From an uncultured Clostridia bacterium (GTDB lineage: Bacteria; Bacillota; Clostridia; Christensenellales; Borkfalkiaceae): a DNA stretch of 64,000 nucleotides. The stretch covers positions 24,888 through 88,887 of the forward strand of contig CANQKF010000006.1 of NCBI GenBank assembly GCA_947624445.1, in the 5' to 3' direction. This document shows, in pieces, positions 49,695 to 57,717 of the stretch (position 1 is the stretch's first letter; each line of letters starts with the position of its first letter). The position numbers and the translations under genes were made by a program. The notes beneath the pieces are model-generated. The model was not told where the DNA came from. It was given only the letters and a program-made list of their open reading frames with translations, and did no database searches.

Positions 49695-50746
49695 TGGCGG
49701 CGGTCAAGCTGGACTACGAGAGCGTCGCGGTCACTTCGCGCATCCGCCTCGCGCGCAACTTCAAAGATTATCCCTTCCCCGCGCGGCTCTTGCGCGATCC
49801 CCACGCCGTGGAACAGGCGGGCGAGATGATCCACCTGCTCTCCGCCGAGCTCACGAGCCTCGAGGATTTCACGCTCTACGAGATGGACAGCATCTCCCCC
49901 GAGCGCGCGGCGTTTTTGCAGGAACGCAACCTCATTTCGCGCGATCTGCTCCGCCACCGCGGGATCGCGGCGGCGCTCGTCTCCTCCGATGAGTGCATCT
50001 CCGTGATGATCAACGAGGAGGACCACGTCCGCGAACAATACTTCCTCGAAGGATTCGACCTGCGGCGCGCCTACGAGCGCATCGCGGGCATCGACGAGAT
50101 CATCTCCGATTCCATCCCCTTCGCCTACGACGCGGAGTTCGGCTATCTCACCGCCTGCCCCACCAACGTGGGGACGGGCATGCGCGCCTCCGTCATGCTC
50201 TTTCTGCCCGCGCTCGCGCGGCGGGGGCGGATGAAGCGCATCATGGCGGACCTGAAGCGCCTCGGGCTCACGGTGCGCGGCGCCTCGGGCGAGGGCAGCG
50301 GCACGGAGGGCGAGCTCTTTCAGGTCAGCAACGAGGTGACGCTCGGCGTCTCCGAAGTAGAGCTTCTGAAGGGCGTGGAGCAATCGGTGCGGGTCATCGT
50401 CGAGGCAGAACTTCTGGAGCGCGGGCGCATGAAGGTGGAGGAGGGCATCGCGCTCAAAGACCGCGTCATGCGCGCCTACGGCCTGCTCGCGAATTGTTGC
50501 CTGCTCGGGCTCGCGGAGTTCTCGCAGTGCATTGCCGACGTCAAGCTCGGCGTCGCGCTCGGCTACTTCGGGAGCGACGGGCAGCGGCGGGACGACCGCA
50601 TGAAGGAACTCGACCAGCTGCTTGCGGCGATGCGTCCCGCAAGCATCGACCGCATGAACGGAGGCGTGCTTGGGGAGGCCGAGCGGAGCGCCTTCCGCGC
50701 GGAGTACGTGACCAAAACGATCCGGGGCATGGAGCTCTTTTATTGA
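49694..50746 (+). CDS. mcsB: Protein-arginine kinase McsB
   Basis: 350 aa, phosphagen-kinase fold. Phosphorylates arginines on damaged proteins, marking them for ClpC-ClpP. VTSRIRLARNFKDYPFP (about 13-29), SSDECISVMINEEDHVREQ, TACPTNVGTGMRASVMLFLP (catalytic loop), and the C-terminal ATP-binding RGASGEGSGTEGELFQVSN. ATG overlaps mcsA stop. Confidence 0.96.
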   Translation: MAAVKLDYESVAVTSRIRLARNFKDYPFPARLLRDPHAVEQAGEMIHLLSAELTSLEDFTLYEMDSISPERAAFLQERNLISRDLLRHRGIAAALVSSDECISVMINEEDHVREQYFLEGFDLRRAYERIAGIDEIISDSIPFAYDAEFGYLTACPTNVGTGMRASVMLFLPALARRGRMKRIMADLKRLGLTVRGASGEGSGTEGELFQVSNEVTLGVSEVELLKGVEQSVRVIVEAELLERGRMKVEEGIALKDRVMRAYGLLANCCLLGLAEFSQCIADVKLGVALGYFGSDGQRRDDRMKELDQLLAAMRPASIDRMNGGVLGEAERSAFRAEYVTKTIRGMELFY

Positions 50747-50755
50747 GGAGAAGGC

Positions 50756-53242
50756 ATGGATACATCCAAATACACCGAACATCTCACACAGGTTCTGCTC
50801 ATCGCGGACGAAGTGGCGAAGCGGTACAATACGACGTACATCGGGAGCGAGCATCTCGTGCTCGGCATGCTCTGCGTGCCCGATTCCACGGCGGGCAAAT
50901 TGCTCGCCGAAGCGGGCGCGACCCTCGAGAAATACACGGAGATCTTCAAGCGCGCCGTGCGGCCGGATACGCCCGTCGTCGGCTACACCCCCCGCACCAA
51001 GAGCCTTTTGGAGCGCGCCGCCGAGCTTGCCGCCGACTTCGGCGGCTACGGCACCCTCGTCGGGACCGAGCACACCCTGCTCGCCGTCGTGATGCGGAGC
51101 GACTGCCTCGCCGCGCACATCCTGAAGCGCATCGGCATCGACCTCGACGCGCTCGAAAAGCGGCTGGGGGACTTCGTGAAATCCGACGACGAGGAGGAAC
51201 AGAAGCCCGCCGACGTGCCCTTCCGCTCCCTCCGCGGCAGGGTGGGCACCTACCTGAAAAACATGATGCCCGCGGAGAACCGCGGCGGCGAAAAACCCGA
51301 ATATTACGAATACGGCGTAGACCTCACGATGCGCGCCCTCGAGGGCAAGCTCGATCCCGTCATCGGCAGAAGGAAGGAGATCGAGAAGGTCATCCAGATC
51401 CTCTCCCGCCGCACCAAGAACAATCCCGTGCTCATCGGCGAGCCCGGGGTGGGCAAGAGCGCCGTCATCGAGGGGCTCGCGCAGGCGATCGTCTCGGGGG
51501 AAGTTCCCGAACTTCTGCGCGGGAAAACCGTGTTTTCGCTCAACATCACCTCCCTGCTCGCGGGGACGCGCTACCGCGGCGACTTCGAGAGCCGCCTCAA
51601 AGCGGTGACGGACGCCGTCGTCAAGGATAAGAACGTCATCCTCTTCATCGACGAGATCCACATGATCGTGGGCGCGGGGAGCTCCTCGGAAAACAACATG
51701 GACGCGGCGAACATCCTGAAGCCCATGCTCGCGCGCGGCGAGCTCCAGACGGTGGGCGCGACGACCAGCGAGGAATACCGCAAATACATCGAAAAGGACG
51801 CCGCCCTTGAGCGGAGGTTCATGCCCGTCCTCGTCGAACAGCCCAACGTGGAGGACGCGATCGCCATTCTGCGCGGGCTCAAGGATAAATACGAGGCGCA
51901 TCACAACGTCATCATCACAGACGCCGCCATCGAGGCCGCGGTGAAGCTCTCCGACCGCTACATCACCGACCGTTTCCTGCCCGACAAGGCGATCGACATC
52001 ATCGACGAAGCCTCCGCCCGTGCGCGCGTCAACTCCTACAACGGCCCCGCCGAGATCCGCGAGTACGAAGAGAAGCTCGCGCGGCTCTCCGCCGACCGCG
52101 CCAAGGCGGTCAAATTCGAGGATTTCGTGCGCGCGGCGTCGCTCACCAAGCAGATCGACGAGCTCACCGCCAAACGGGACGCCCTGCGCGAGGAGTGGAA
52201 CAACCACAGGAACGAGACCCATCTCTTCATCGGCGCAGAGGAGGTCGCCGCCATCGTCAGCGACCACACGGGCGTGCCCATCAACCGCCTCACCGAGGAG
52301 GAGAGCACGCGGCTCATGCACCTCGAGGAGGAGCTCCATAAGCGCATCGTCGGGCAGAACGACGCCGTCGCCGCCGTCGCGCGGGCGATCCGCCGTGCCC
52401 GCGCGGGGCTCAACGACCCCAACCGTCCCATCGGCTCTTTCATCTTCGTGGGGCCGACGGGCGTCGGCAAGACCGACCTCTCCAAGGCGCTCGCGGAGAG
52501 CCTCTTCGGCGACGAGCGCATGATGATCCGCCTCGATATGTCCGAATTCATGGAGAAGGGCTCCTCGACGAAGTTCATCGGCGCTCCTCCGGGATATGTG
52601 GGCTACGATGACACGCAGGGCGCCCTCACCGAGCGCGTCCGCAGGAAGCCCTACTCCGTCATCCTCTTCGACGAGATCGAAAAGGCGCATCCCGATATCT
52701 TCAATCTGCTGCTGCAGATCCTCGACGACGGGCGGCTCACCGATAGCCGCGGGCGGACGGTCTCCTTCAAGAATACCGTGCTCATCATGACGTCGAACGT
52801 CGGCGCGCACGAGGTCAAGGAGGTGAAGTCGCTCGGCTTCCGCAACGAGACGAGCGAGAGCGCGTACACCGAGATGAAGGGCAACATCGAGACGGCCCTC
52901 AAAGCGCAGTTCAAGCCCGAATTTTTGAACAGGATCGACGACATCGTGATCTTCCACAAGCTCTCGCGGGAGGACACCGCGGAGATCTGCGACCGCATTC
53001 TCGGCGGACTCTCCAAGCGGCTCGCCGAGCGGGGCATCCGCCTCAAGATCACCGACCGCGCCAAGCAGAAGCTCGTCGATGAAGGTTACAGCGAGGAGCT
53101 GGGCGCACGGCCCCTCAAGCGCACCATCCAGCGGCGCATCGAGGACCGCCTCTCCGAGGAACTGCTGCAAGGGCGGCTCGGGGGAGAGGGGACCGTCCTC
53201 GTCACCGAAGAGAACGGCGAACTCGTGTTCCGCAAGGAGTAA
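50756..53242 (+). CDS. clpC: AAA+ unfoldase ClpC
   Basis: 828 aa. Clp-N double repeat (about 1-145), D1 with GEPGVGKSAVIEGLAQ (about 227) and ILFIDEIHMIVGAG, M-domain coiled coil (about 420-470), D2 with GPTGVGKTDLSKALAE (about 565) and VILFDEIEKAHPD, C-terminal D2-small. Delivers pArg-marked substrates to ClpP. Starts 9 bp after mcsB with GAGGAGAAGG. Confidence 0.97.
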   Translation: MDTSKYTEHLTQVLLIADEVAKRYNTTYIGSEHLVLGMLCVPDSTAGKLLAEAGATLEKYTEIFKRAVRPDTPVVGYTPRTKSLLERAAELAADFGGYGTLVGTEHTLLAVVMRSDCLAAHILKRIGIDLDALEKRLGDFVKSDDEEEQKPADVPFRSLRGRVGTYLKNMMPAENRGGEKPEYYEYGVDLTMRALEGKLDPVIGRRKEIEKVIQILSRRTKNNPVLIGEPGVGKSAVIEGLAQAIVSGEVPELLRGKTVFSLNITSLLAGTRYRGDFESRLKAVTDAVVKDKNVILFIDEIHMIVGAGSSSENNMDAANILKPMLARGELQTVGATTSEEYRKYIEKDAALERRFMPVLVEQPNVEDAIAILRGLKDKYEAHHNVIITDAAIEAAVKLSDRYITDRFLPDKAIDIIDEASARARVNSYNGPAEIREYEEKLARLSADRAKAVKFEDFVRAASLTKQIDELTAKRDALREEWNNHRNETHLFIGAEEVAAIVSDHTGVPINRLTEEESTRLMHLEEELHKRIVGQNDAVAAVARAIRRARAGLNDPNRPIGSFIFVGPTGVGKTDLSKALAESLFGDERMMIRLDMSEFMEKGSSTKFIGAPPGYVGYDDTQGALTERVRRKPYSVILFDEIEKAHPDIFNLLLQILDDGRLTDSRGRTVSFKNTVLIMTSNVGAHEVKEVKSLGFRNETSESAYTEMKGNIETALKAQFKPEFLNRIDDIVIFHKLSREDTAEICDRILGGLSKRLAERGIRLKITDRAKQKLVDEGYSEELGARPLKRTIQRRIEDRLSEELLQGRLGGEGTVLVTEENGELVFRKE

Positions 53243-53248
53243 AACGCG

Positions 53249-53284
53249 AAAGAAATACATACGCCCCGCGGCTTTTCGCGGGGC
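53249..53284 (+). terminator. clpC terminator, left copy of the cassette-3 repeat
   Basis: AAAGAAATACATACGCCCCG... with stem GCCCCGCG / CGCGGGGC (53263-53270 / 53277-53284). 35 of 36 bases are shared with 53834-53868. The T tract is poor. It includes a partial copy of the dispersed motif (ATACATACGCCCC). Confidence 0.8.
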
Positions 53285-53293
53285 ATCGTCATA

Positions 53294-53557
53294 TTAAAGT
53301 ACGCGGTAACCGAGCCGATTCAGCCGCATTTTCGCCGCGTTGGCGAGTTTCCAATAATCTACTTCGGGGAATTTTCCCTTGCGATATACGAGCGAAACGG
53401 CGGAGCCCTCCGCATACGGATAGCCGATCTCCACGCGCTCCCAAAAGCCGCACTGCATGATCTCCTCCTTGATGCGCGCGCGGCAGTGGCTGCACTGCGG
53501 GATCAGCACGAACAGCGTGATCTCTTCTTCGGATTCTTCGTTCGGGCAAGTCGTCAT
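53294..53557 (-). CDS. Small CxxC protein, cargo of XRE cassette 3
   Basis: 87 aa. MTTCPNEESEEEITLFVLIP, then QCSHCRARIKEEIMQCGFWE with a CSHC pair and further Cys, and a C-terminal KLANAAKMRLNRLGYRVL. Looks like a small metal- or thiol-active protein; no family. Start 53557 has no ribosome site; the promoter -10 ends eight bases upstream, so it is probably leaderless. Divergent from the XRE gene at 53627. Confidence 0.75.
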   Translation of the reverse strand: MTTCPNEESEEEITLFVLIPQCSHCRARIKEEIMQCGFWERVEIGYPYAEGSAVSLVYRKGKFPEVDYWKLANAAKMRLNRLGYRVL

Positions 53558-53564
53558 AATTGAT

Positions 53565-53593
53565 ATTTTATACGAAAAATCCTCGTACGTCAA
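53565..53593 (-). promoter_or_regulatory. Promoter of the cassette-3 cargo with operator in its spacer
   Basis: Minus strand: TTGACG (53593-53588), exactly 17 bp, TAAAAT (53570-53565). The spacer 53571-53587 is precisely the operator TACGA-N7-TCGTA. Confidence 0.8.
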
Positions 53594-53621
53594 GTATTTT
53601 ACGAAAATTTTTCGTAAAATA
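53571..53621. promoter_or_regulatory. Twin TACGA-N7-TCGTA operators of cassette 3
   Basis: Operator 1 is at 53571-53587. Operator 2 has its core at 53600-53616, within a 27-bp perfect palindrome at 53595-53621. Centres 29 bp apart. Operator 1 fills the spacer of the minus promoter; operator 2 covers the TAAAAT (53615-53620) before the XRE gene. Strong case for auto- and cross-repression by the XRE protein. Confidence 0.85.
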
Positions 53622-53626
53622 AAAGC

Positions 53627-53833
53627 GTGGAAACGACATTGGGACAGCGGATCCGTGAGGTCCGCACGGAAGCGGGCATGACGCAAGCGCAATTCGGCGC
53701 GGCGCTTTCGGTATCGCAGGATACCATATCGCTCTGGGAAAAGGATAAGAGCGCGCCGACGGTGGAATATCTCATCGCGATCTGCAAGAGGTTCCGCATT
53801 TCGGCAGACGATCTGCTCGGTCTGGAATTCTGA
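53627..53833 (+). CDS. XRE-family regulator of cassette 3
   Basis: 68 aa from GTG 53627. TTLGQRIREVRTEAGMTQAQ, FGAALSVSQDTISLWEKDKS (recognition helix), YLIAICKRFRISADDLLGLE. Same size and fold as the cassette-1 regulator but different recognition helix. No ribosome site; TAAAAT ends seven bases before GTG, so probably leaderless. Its TGA abuts the right repeat copy at 53834. Confidence 0.85.
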   Translation: METTLGQRIREVRTEAGMTQAQFGAALSVSQDTISLWEKDKSAPTVEYLIAICKRFRISADDLLGLEF

Positions 53834-53879
53834 AAAGAAATACATACGCCCCGCGGCTTTTGCGGGGCGCAGCGTTTTT
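53834..53879 (+). terminator. Terminator, right copy of the cassette-3 repeat
   Basis: Shares AAAGAAATACATACGCCCCG...TTTT (28 bases) and GCGGGGC with 53249-53284, one base deleted in the loop. A T6 tract follows at 53875-53880. Confidence 0.8.
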
Positions 53880-53885
53880 TATCGC

Positions 53886-54779
53886 TCATTTCAGGCGGTT
53901 GATGAGGAACGCCTCGAAGTAGGGGGTCCACCAATTCAGATAGCCCGCTTTCTTGGGGTGGATGGGGTCGCTCGTGCACCACTTGTAGTATTCGTCGGTG
54001 ACGGCGCCGTTGAAGGCTTCGTCGTTGTAGAGGTCGATGACGTCCACGTCGTACCCCGCCGCCTGCCACTTCTTCACGACGTCGTTGACCTGCGCCACGA
54101 GCTTGCCGTATTCCGAGCCCTTGGGGTTGGCATTCTTGCGGCTGCCCTCGTCGCCGAAGTAGGCGCCCGAATAGAAATAGACGGGGCACCCCCATGTATC
54201 CGTCACATAGCGGAGGATGAACTCCACGCCGCCGAGCGTGGTCGCGCGGTCGTATTCCTCTGCGGCGGGGATGCCCTCGGAGATCTCCCCGCGCATCCCG
54301 AGGCGGTCGTTTGTGGCGTCGTTCGTCGAGATCTGGCAGATGAAGGCGTCGGGATGTGCCGACCGATCGAAGGCCGTGCTCTGCGTCAGGCGGCGGGTAT
54401 ACGATTTTGTGCCCGTGTTGTCCGTCTTGCCGTCGTCGAAGATCGTGGTCCCCGAGACCGCTTCTTTCACGCAGGTGCAGCCCGTGAGCGCCGCGAGGAA
54501 GTCCGCCATGCTCTCCCCGTCGGAGGCGGCGCCGTAGGTCACCGAGGAGCCGAGGAAGTAGAAGAGCTTGCCCTCGAGCGGGCTGTTTTCGCGCTTCTGC
54601 ACCGTTTTGACCGAAAAATCGGCGTTTGCGTCCATATCGAAGTGCCCCTCGCGGATGTCGTACTGCGGAAGCACGGGCTCGGGCGCAGGTTCGGGATTCG
54701 GCGGCGTCGTCTTGCCCCCGCACCCGCAGATGGCGAGCACAGCGCAGAGCGCCGTCGCCGCAAACATCGTTTTTTTCAT
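53886..54779 (-). CDS. SGNH/GDSL-type hydrolase lipoprotein
   Basis: 297 aa. Signal peptide MKKTMFAATALCAVLA with lipobox ICGC, Pro-rich linker, then SGNH blocks: LFYFLGSSVTYGAAS (Ser nucleophile, about residue 79), SGTTIFDD (Gly), QISTNDATND (Asn), and DPIHPKKAGYLNWW (Asp/His). Likely an extracellular esterase or deacetylase acting on glycans or lipids. GGGGGACG upstream of the start is itself part of a copy of the dispersed motif (54772-54791). Confidence 0.9.
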   Translation of the reverse strand: MKKTMFAATALCAVLAICGCGGKTTPPNPEPAPEPVLPQYDIREGHFDMDANADFSVKTVQKRENSPLEGKLFYFLGSSVTYGAASDGESMADFLAALTGCTCVKEAVSGTTIFDDGKTDNTGTKSYTRRLTQSTAFDRSAHPDAFICQISTNDATNDRLGMRGEISEGIPAAEEYDRATTLGGVEFILRYVTDTWGCPVYFYSGAYFGDEGSRKNANPKGSEYGKLVAQVNDVVKKWQAAGYDVDVIDLYNDEAFNGAVTDEYYKWCTSDPIHPKKAGYLNWWTPYFEAFLINRLK

Positions 54780-54792
54780 ATACGTCCCCCCA

Positions 54793-55461
54793 TTATTTTG
54801 TCAGATCCCAATCCACAGGCGTGATCCCGTGGGCGGTGAGATACGCGTTGGCGCGCGAGAAGTGGCGGCAGCCGAAGAAGCCGTTGTATGCTGAGAGCGG
54901 AGAGGGATGGGCGCACTCGAGGATGAGATGCTTGCGCCCGTCGATGAGCGGCTTCTTTCTGCGCGCGTTGCCGCCCCAGAGCAGGAACACGAGGTGCTCC
55001 TTTTCCCGCGATAAAAGTTCGATGACGCTATCGGTAAACCAGCTCCAGCCGCAGTTTGCGTGGCTGTTCGCCGCATGCTCGCGCACGGTGAGCGCGGTGT
55101 TCATGAGCAGCACGCCCTCCCTCGCCCACTTGGTGAGATCGCCCGATCCCGGCGGCGCGCAGCCCAAATCGTCGCGGAGCTCTTTGAGCATATTTTCGAG
55201 GGACGGGGGCTTGGGTACGCCCTCTTTCACCGAGAAGCACAGCCCGTGCGCCTGCCCGTATTCGTGATAGGGGTCCTGCCCGAGCAGCACGACCTTCACA
55301 TTCGCATACGGGGTGTAGCGGAAGCAGTTGAAGATGTCGTACATATTCGGGTAGACGACATAGTGCGAATACTCATATTTGAGAAATTCGCGGATCTTTT
55401 GATAGCGCTCGTCCGCAAAGAGGGGCGCGAGCAGCTCCTTCCAATCGCCCAGATCCACCAT
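54793..55461 (-). CDS. ung: Uracil-DNA glycosylase
   Basis: 222 aa, family 1 UDG. Water-activating loop VVLLGQDPYHEYGQAHGLCF (Asp about residue 64), uracil pocket GVLLMNTALTVREH, and Leu loop ECAHPSPLSAYNGFFG. Excises uracil from DNA. One base separates it from mtnN upstream, so they form an operon. Confidence 0.97.
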   Translation of the reverse strand: MVDLGDWKELLAPLFADERYQKIREFLKYEYSHYVVYPNMYDIFNCFRYTPYANVKVVLLGQDPYHEYGQAHGLCFSVKEGVPKPPSLENMLKELRDDLGCAPPGSGDLTKWAREGVLLMNTALTVREHAANSHANCGWSWFTDSVIELLSREKEHLVFLLWGGNARRKKPLIDGRKHLILECAHPSPLSAYNGFFGCRHFSRANAYLTAHGITPVDWDLTK

Positions 55462-55462
55462 G

Positions 55463-56125
55463 TTACACCTCGAGCGCGGCGAAGATCTCGGGAAGATGCG
55501 CCTTCAGATTCAGGAGGGCGCGCTTGCAGTTCATGCGGAACTGCTCGGTCGTCGAGCCCAAACCGTAGACGTCGGAGACGGCCTTCACCGCGCAGAAGGG
55601 CACGCCCGCATACTTGCAGACTTCGGCGATCGCGCCCGCCTCCATCTCGCGGATGTCGCAGCCGAGCGCGCGGAGCAGGGCATGATCGGTCGGCGAATCG
55701 TTGAAGCGGTCGCCCGTGCCGAGCGCGCGGCGGGGAAAATCGAGGGCGGGCGGGCAGAAAAGGGGCAGGAAGTTTTCTTCCTCCCCGGGGAGGGTGCCCA
55801 CTTCCTTGCCCGAGAGCTGTTTGAGGTCGAAATCGTACTGCACCGCCTTTTCGATGAGGTAGACCTCGCCCACTTCGGTCGTCTGGGGGGTCAAGCCGCC
55901 TGCCGCGCCGAAATTCAGAACGACGTCCACACCCTGCGCGATCGCTGCGCAAGCCCCCGCGGCGGCATTGACCTTGCCCTCCGCCGAAACTACGAGAACG
56001 ACGTCTTTTCCGAACGCCTTTCCGATATACACGGGCTTGCCGAAGACCGTGCGGATATTTTCGATCTCCATGCCGTCGAGCAGGAGTTCGGCCTCGCTAT
56101 CCATAGCAATGACAACACCTATCAT
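55463..56125 (-). CDS. mtnN: 5'-methylthioadenosine/S-adenosylhomocysteine nucleosidase
   Basis: 220 aa. MIGVVIAMDSEAELLLDGM start, VVSAEGKVNAAAGACAAI, VLNFGAAGGL, MEAGAIAEVCKYAGVPF (substrate Glu), and KAVSDVYGLG with the catalytic Asp in SD. Recycles MTA and SAH and contributes to AI-2 formation. GAGG precedes the start. Confidence 0.94.
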   Translation of the reverse strand: MIGVVIAMDSEAELLLDGMEIENIRTVFGKPVYIGKAFGKDVVLVVSAEGKVNAAAGACAAIAQGVDVVLNFGAAGGLTPQTTEVGEVYLIEKAVQYDFDLKQLSGKEVGTLPGEEENFLPLFCPPALDFPRRALGTGDRFNDSPTDHALLRALGCDIREMEAGAIAEVCKYAGVPFCAVKAVSDVYGLGSTTEQFRMNCKRALLNLKAHLPEIFAALEV

Positions 56126-56141
56126 AACTTACCTCTTTTTT

Positions 56142-56170
56142 ATTATAACAAGTTTTTTGCGATTTGGCAA
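56142..56170 (-). promoter_or_regulatory. mtnN-ung promoter
   Basis: Minus strand: TTGCCA (56170-56165), 17 bp, TATAAT (56147-56142). Confidence 0.75.
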
Positions 56171-56225
56171 GCGTCTGCATACTTCTTTCCGCGAATGGCA
56201 ATAACCGCCCCGAAGGAGGAATCAA

Positions 56226-57473
56226 ATGGATCCGTTTGATTTGAAACCGCAGAGCGCGGAAAAGATTTTTACTTCCTGGAATAAAGTGCTCGTGAAGCCC
56301 TACAACAAGAACGAAGTCGATCCCTACACCCGCCTTCGGGTCATTCTGATGTCGGGCACCGAGTTCGAGAGCGTGCGCCTCTCCAATTCGTTCACCCGCA
56401 TGTGCGCGAACAACGATGTGAGGCGCCGTCTCGCCCGCATGCGCCGTGGGGAGCAGATCCAGCAGAAGCGCGTGGCTTCCTTGAAGCCCGCCGACGAGAG
56501 TATTTTGGAGCACACGATCGGCTACGAACAGCTCGCCGTCGACCTCACCGCCGCGCTCGCGATCACCGAGAAGAACACCTATGTGAAGCGCCAGCTCGAC
56601 TTCGCGCTCCTCGAGGACTTCGACCACCTCTACCGCTATTCCGACCTCATGGAGCTCGAGAAGGGGGGCGATCCCAAGAAGCTCGTGGGCAGCTATACCG
56701 AGATCATGCCCGGGCGGCCGACCGTCGCCGAGTACCGCCACCCCTCGGACGACGTGAACTTCTATATCAACTGCTATCTCAACGACCTCAAGACCAAGCT
56801 CAACATCAACATCATCACGGCGGCGGAGCAGCAGACGATGAACTTCTATATGAACGTCGCCAACCTCTATGCCTCGCCCCTCGGCAGAAAGCTCTACAAC
56901 GAGATCGCCATGATCGAGGAGCAGCACGTCACGGGCTACGGCTGCCTGAAAGATCCCTGCATGACGCCGTGGGAGAACCTCCTCATGAACGAATACACCG
57001 AGTGCTATCTCTACTATTCGTGCTACGAGGACGAAAAGGACGAGCGCATCAAGAAGATCTGGGAACAGCACTTCGAAGAGGAGGTCGCCCACCTGCACGA
57101 GGCGGCGGAGCTGCTCAAGACCTACGAAGGCAAGGTCTGGCAGCAGGTTTTGCCCGAGGGCGGGGCGTTCCCCGAACTTCTGAAGTTCCGCCCGCAGAAG
57201 GAGTATATCCGCGACGTTTTGAAGAGCGTGCGGCTCACCGCCGTCGAAGAGGGCTGGGAGGAGCTCGAAAAAGTGCCCGATACCTTCCGCTACTTCGGCT
57301 ACAACGCGAAGATCAACGGAAAGCCCGAGAGCGTCGGCACGCACACGGTCATCGAGAAGGCGATCTTAAAGCTCGGGCAGGACTACCGCATCCAGAACGC
57401 CGAGCACCCCGTCCGCGCGCTCTCCGACCGCAAAAAGGACAACATCGACATCGCCCGCGTGAAGGGAAAGTGA
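56226..57473 (+). CDS. Ferritin-like conserved protein, function unknown
   Basis: 415 aa, soluble, helical. Two Glu/His stretches typical of ferritin-like di-iron helices: EIAMIEEQHVTGYGCLKDP (about residue 225) and HFEEEVAHLHEAAELLKTY (about 280), with DFALLEDFDHLYRYSDLMEL in between-type helices earlier. Also ESILEHTIGYEQLAVDLTAA. Probably binds two metals; oxygen or peroxide defence is inferred from the fold and the rubrerythrin elsewhere in the window. GGAGGAA precedes the ATG. Confidence 0.75.
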   Translation: MDPFDLKPQSAEKIFTSWNKVLVKPYNKNEVDPYTRLRVILMSGTEFESVRLSNSFTRMCANNDVRRRLARMRRGEQIQQKRVASLKPADESILEHTIGYEQLAVDLTAALAITEKNTYVKRQLDFALLEDFDHLYRYSDLMELEKGGDPKKLVGSYTEIMPGRPTVAEYRHPSDDVNFYINCYLNDLKTKLNINIITAAEQQTMNFYMNVANLYASPLGRKLYNEIAMIEEQHVTGYGCLKDPCMTPWENLLMNEYTECYLYYSCYEDEKDERIKKIWEQHFEEEVAHLHEAAELLKTYEGKVWQQVLPEGGAFPELLKFRPQKEYIRDVLKSVRLTAVEEGWEELEKVPDTFRYFGYNAKINGKPESVGTHTVIEKAILKLGQDYRIQNAEHPVRALSDRKKDNIDIARVKGK

Positions 57474-57492
57474 GGGAATGTAGTCGATAAAA
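57472..57492 (-). repeat. Dispersed intergenic motif, copy 9
   Basis: Minus strand TTTTATCGACTACATTCCCT, overlapping the last bases of the ferritin-like gene. Confidence 0.5.
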
Positions 57493-57515
57493 TCAAAAAA
57501 ACGTAGAAAAATCAT

Positions 57516-57545
57516 TGCCCGCCCGCGCATATGCGCGGGCGGGCA
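57516..57545. repeat. 30-bp perfect palindrome centred on CATATG
   Basis: Both 15-base halves pair without a loop (half: TGCCCGCCCGCGCAT). Shares GCATATGC with the smaller palindrome at 8578-8591. Lies 43 bases after the ferritin-like gene; no T tract. Confidence 0.8.
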
Positions 57546-57667
57546 TCCGTATGCGGCGCGCCCATAAAAAAACAAAAAAGCGCGGGGGTGCGCGGGCAAT
57601 TGCGGCGGCGGGGCGGGCGCGGGCTTTCAAATTTTTTCAAAATGCGCTTTGCGGCCGCGTAAAAGGA

Positions 57668-57696
57668 TTGCAAATTGCCTTGCAACCTGCTATAAT
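57668..57696 (+). promoter_or_regulatory. Promoter of the MBL-fold gene
   Basis: TTGCAA (57668-57673), 17 bp, TATAAT (57691-57696). Confidence 0.78.
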
Positions 57697-57717
57697 AGCC
57701 GGGAACGGGGAACACGA

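Noticed and set aside
49673..53260. 1195-aa open frame on the minus strand
   Set aside because: Shadow of mcsB and clpC, both unmistakable on the plus strand.
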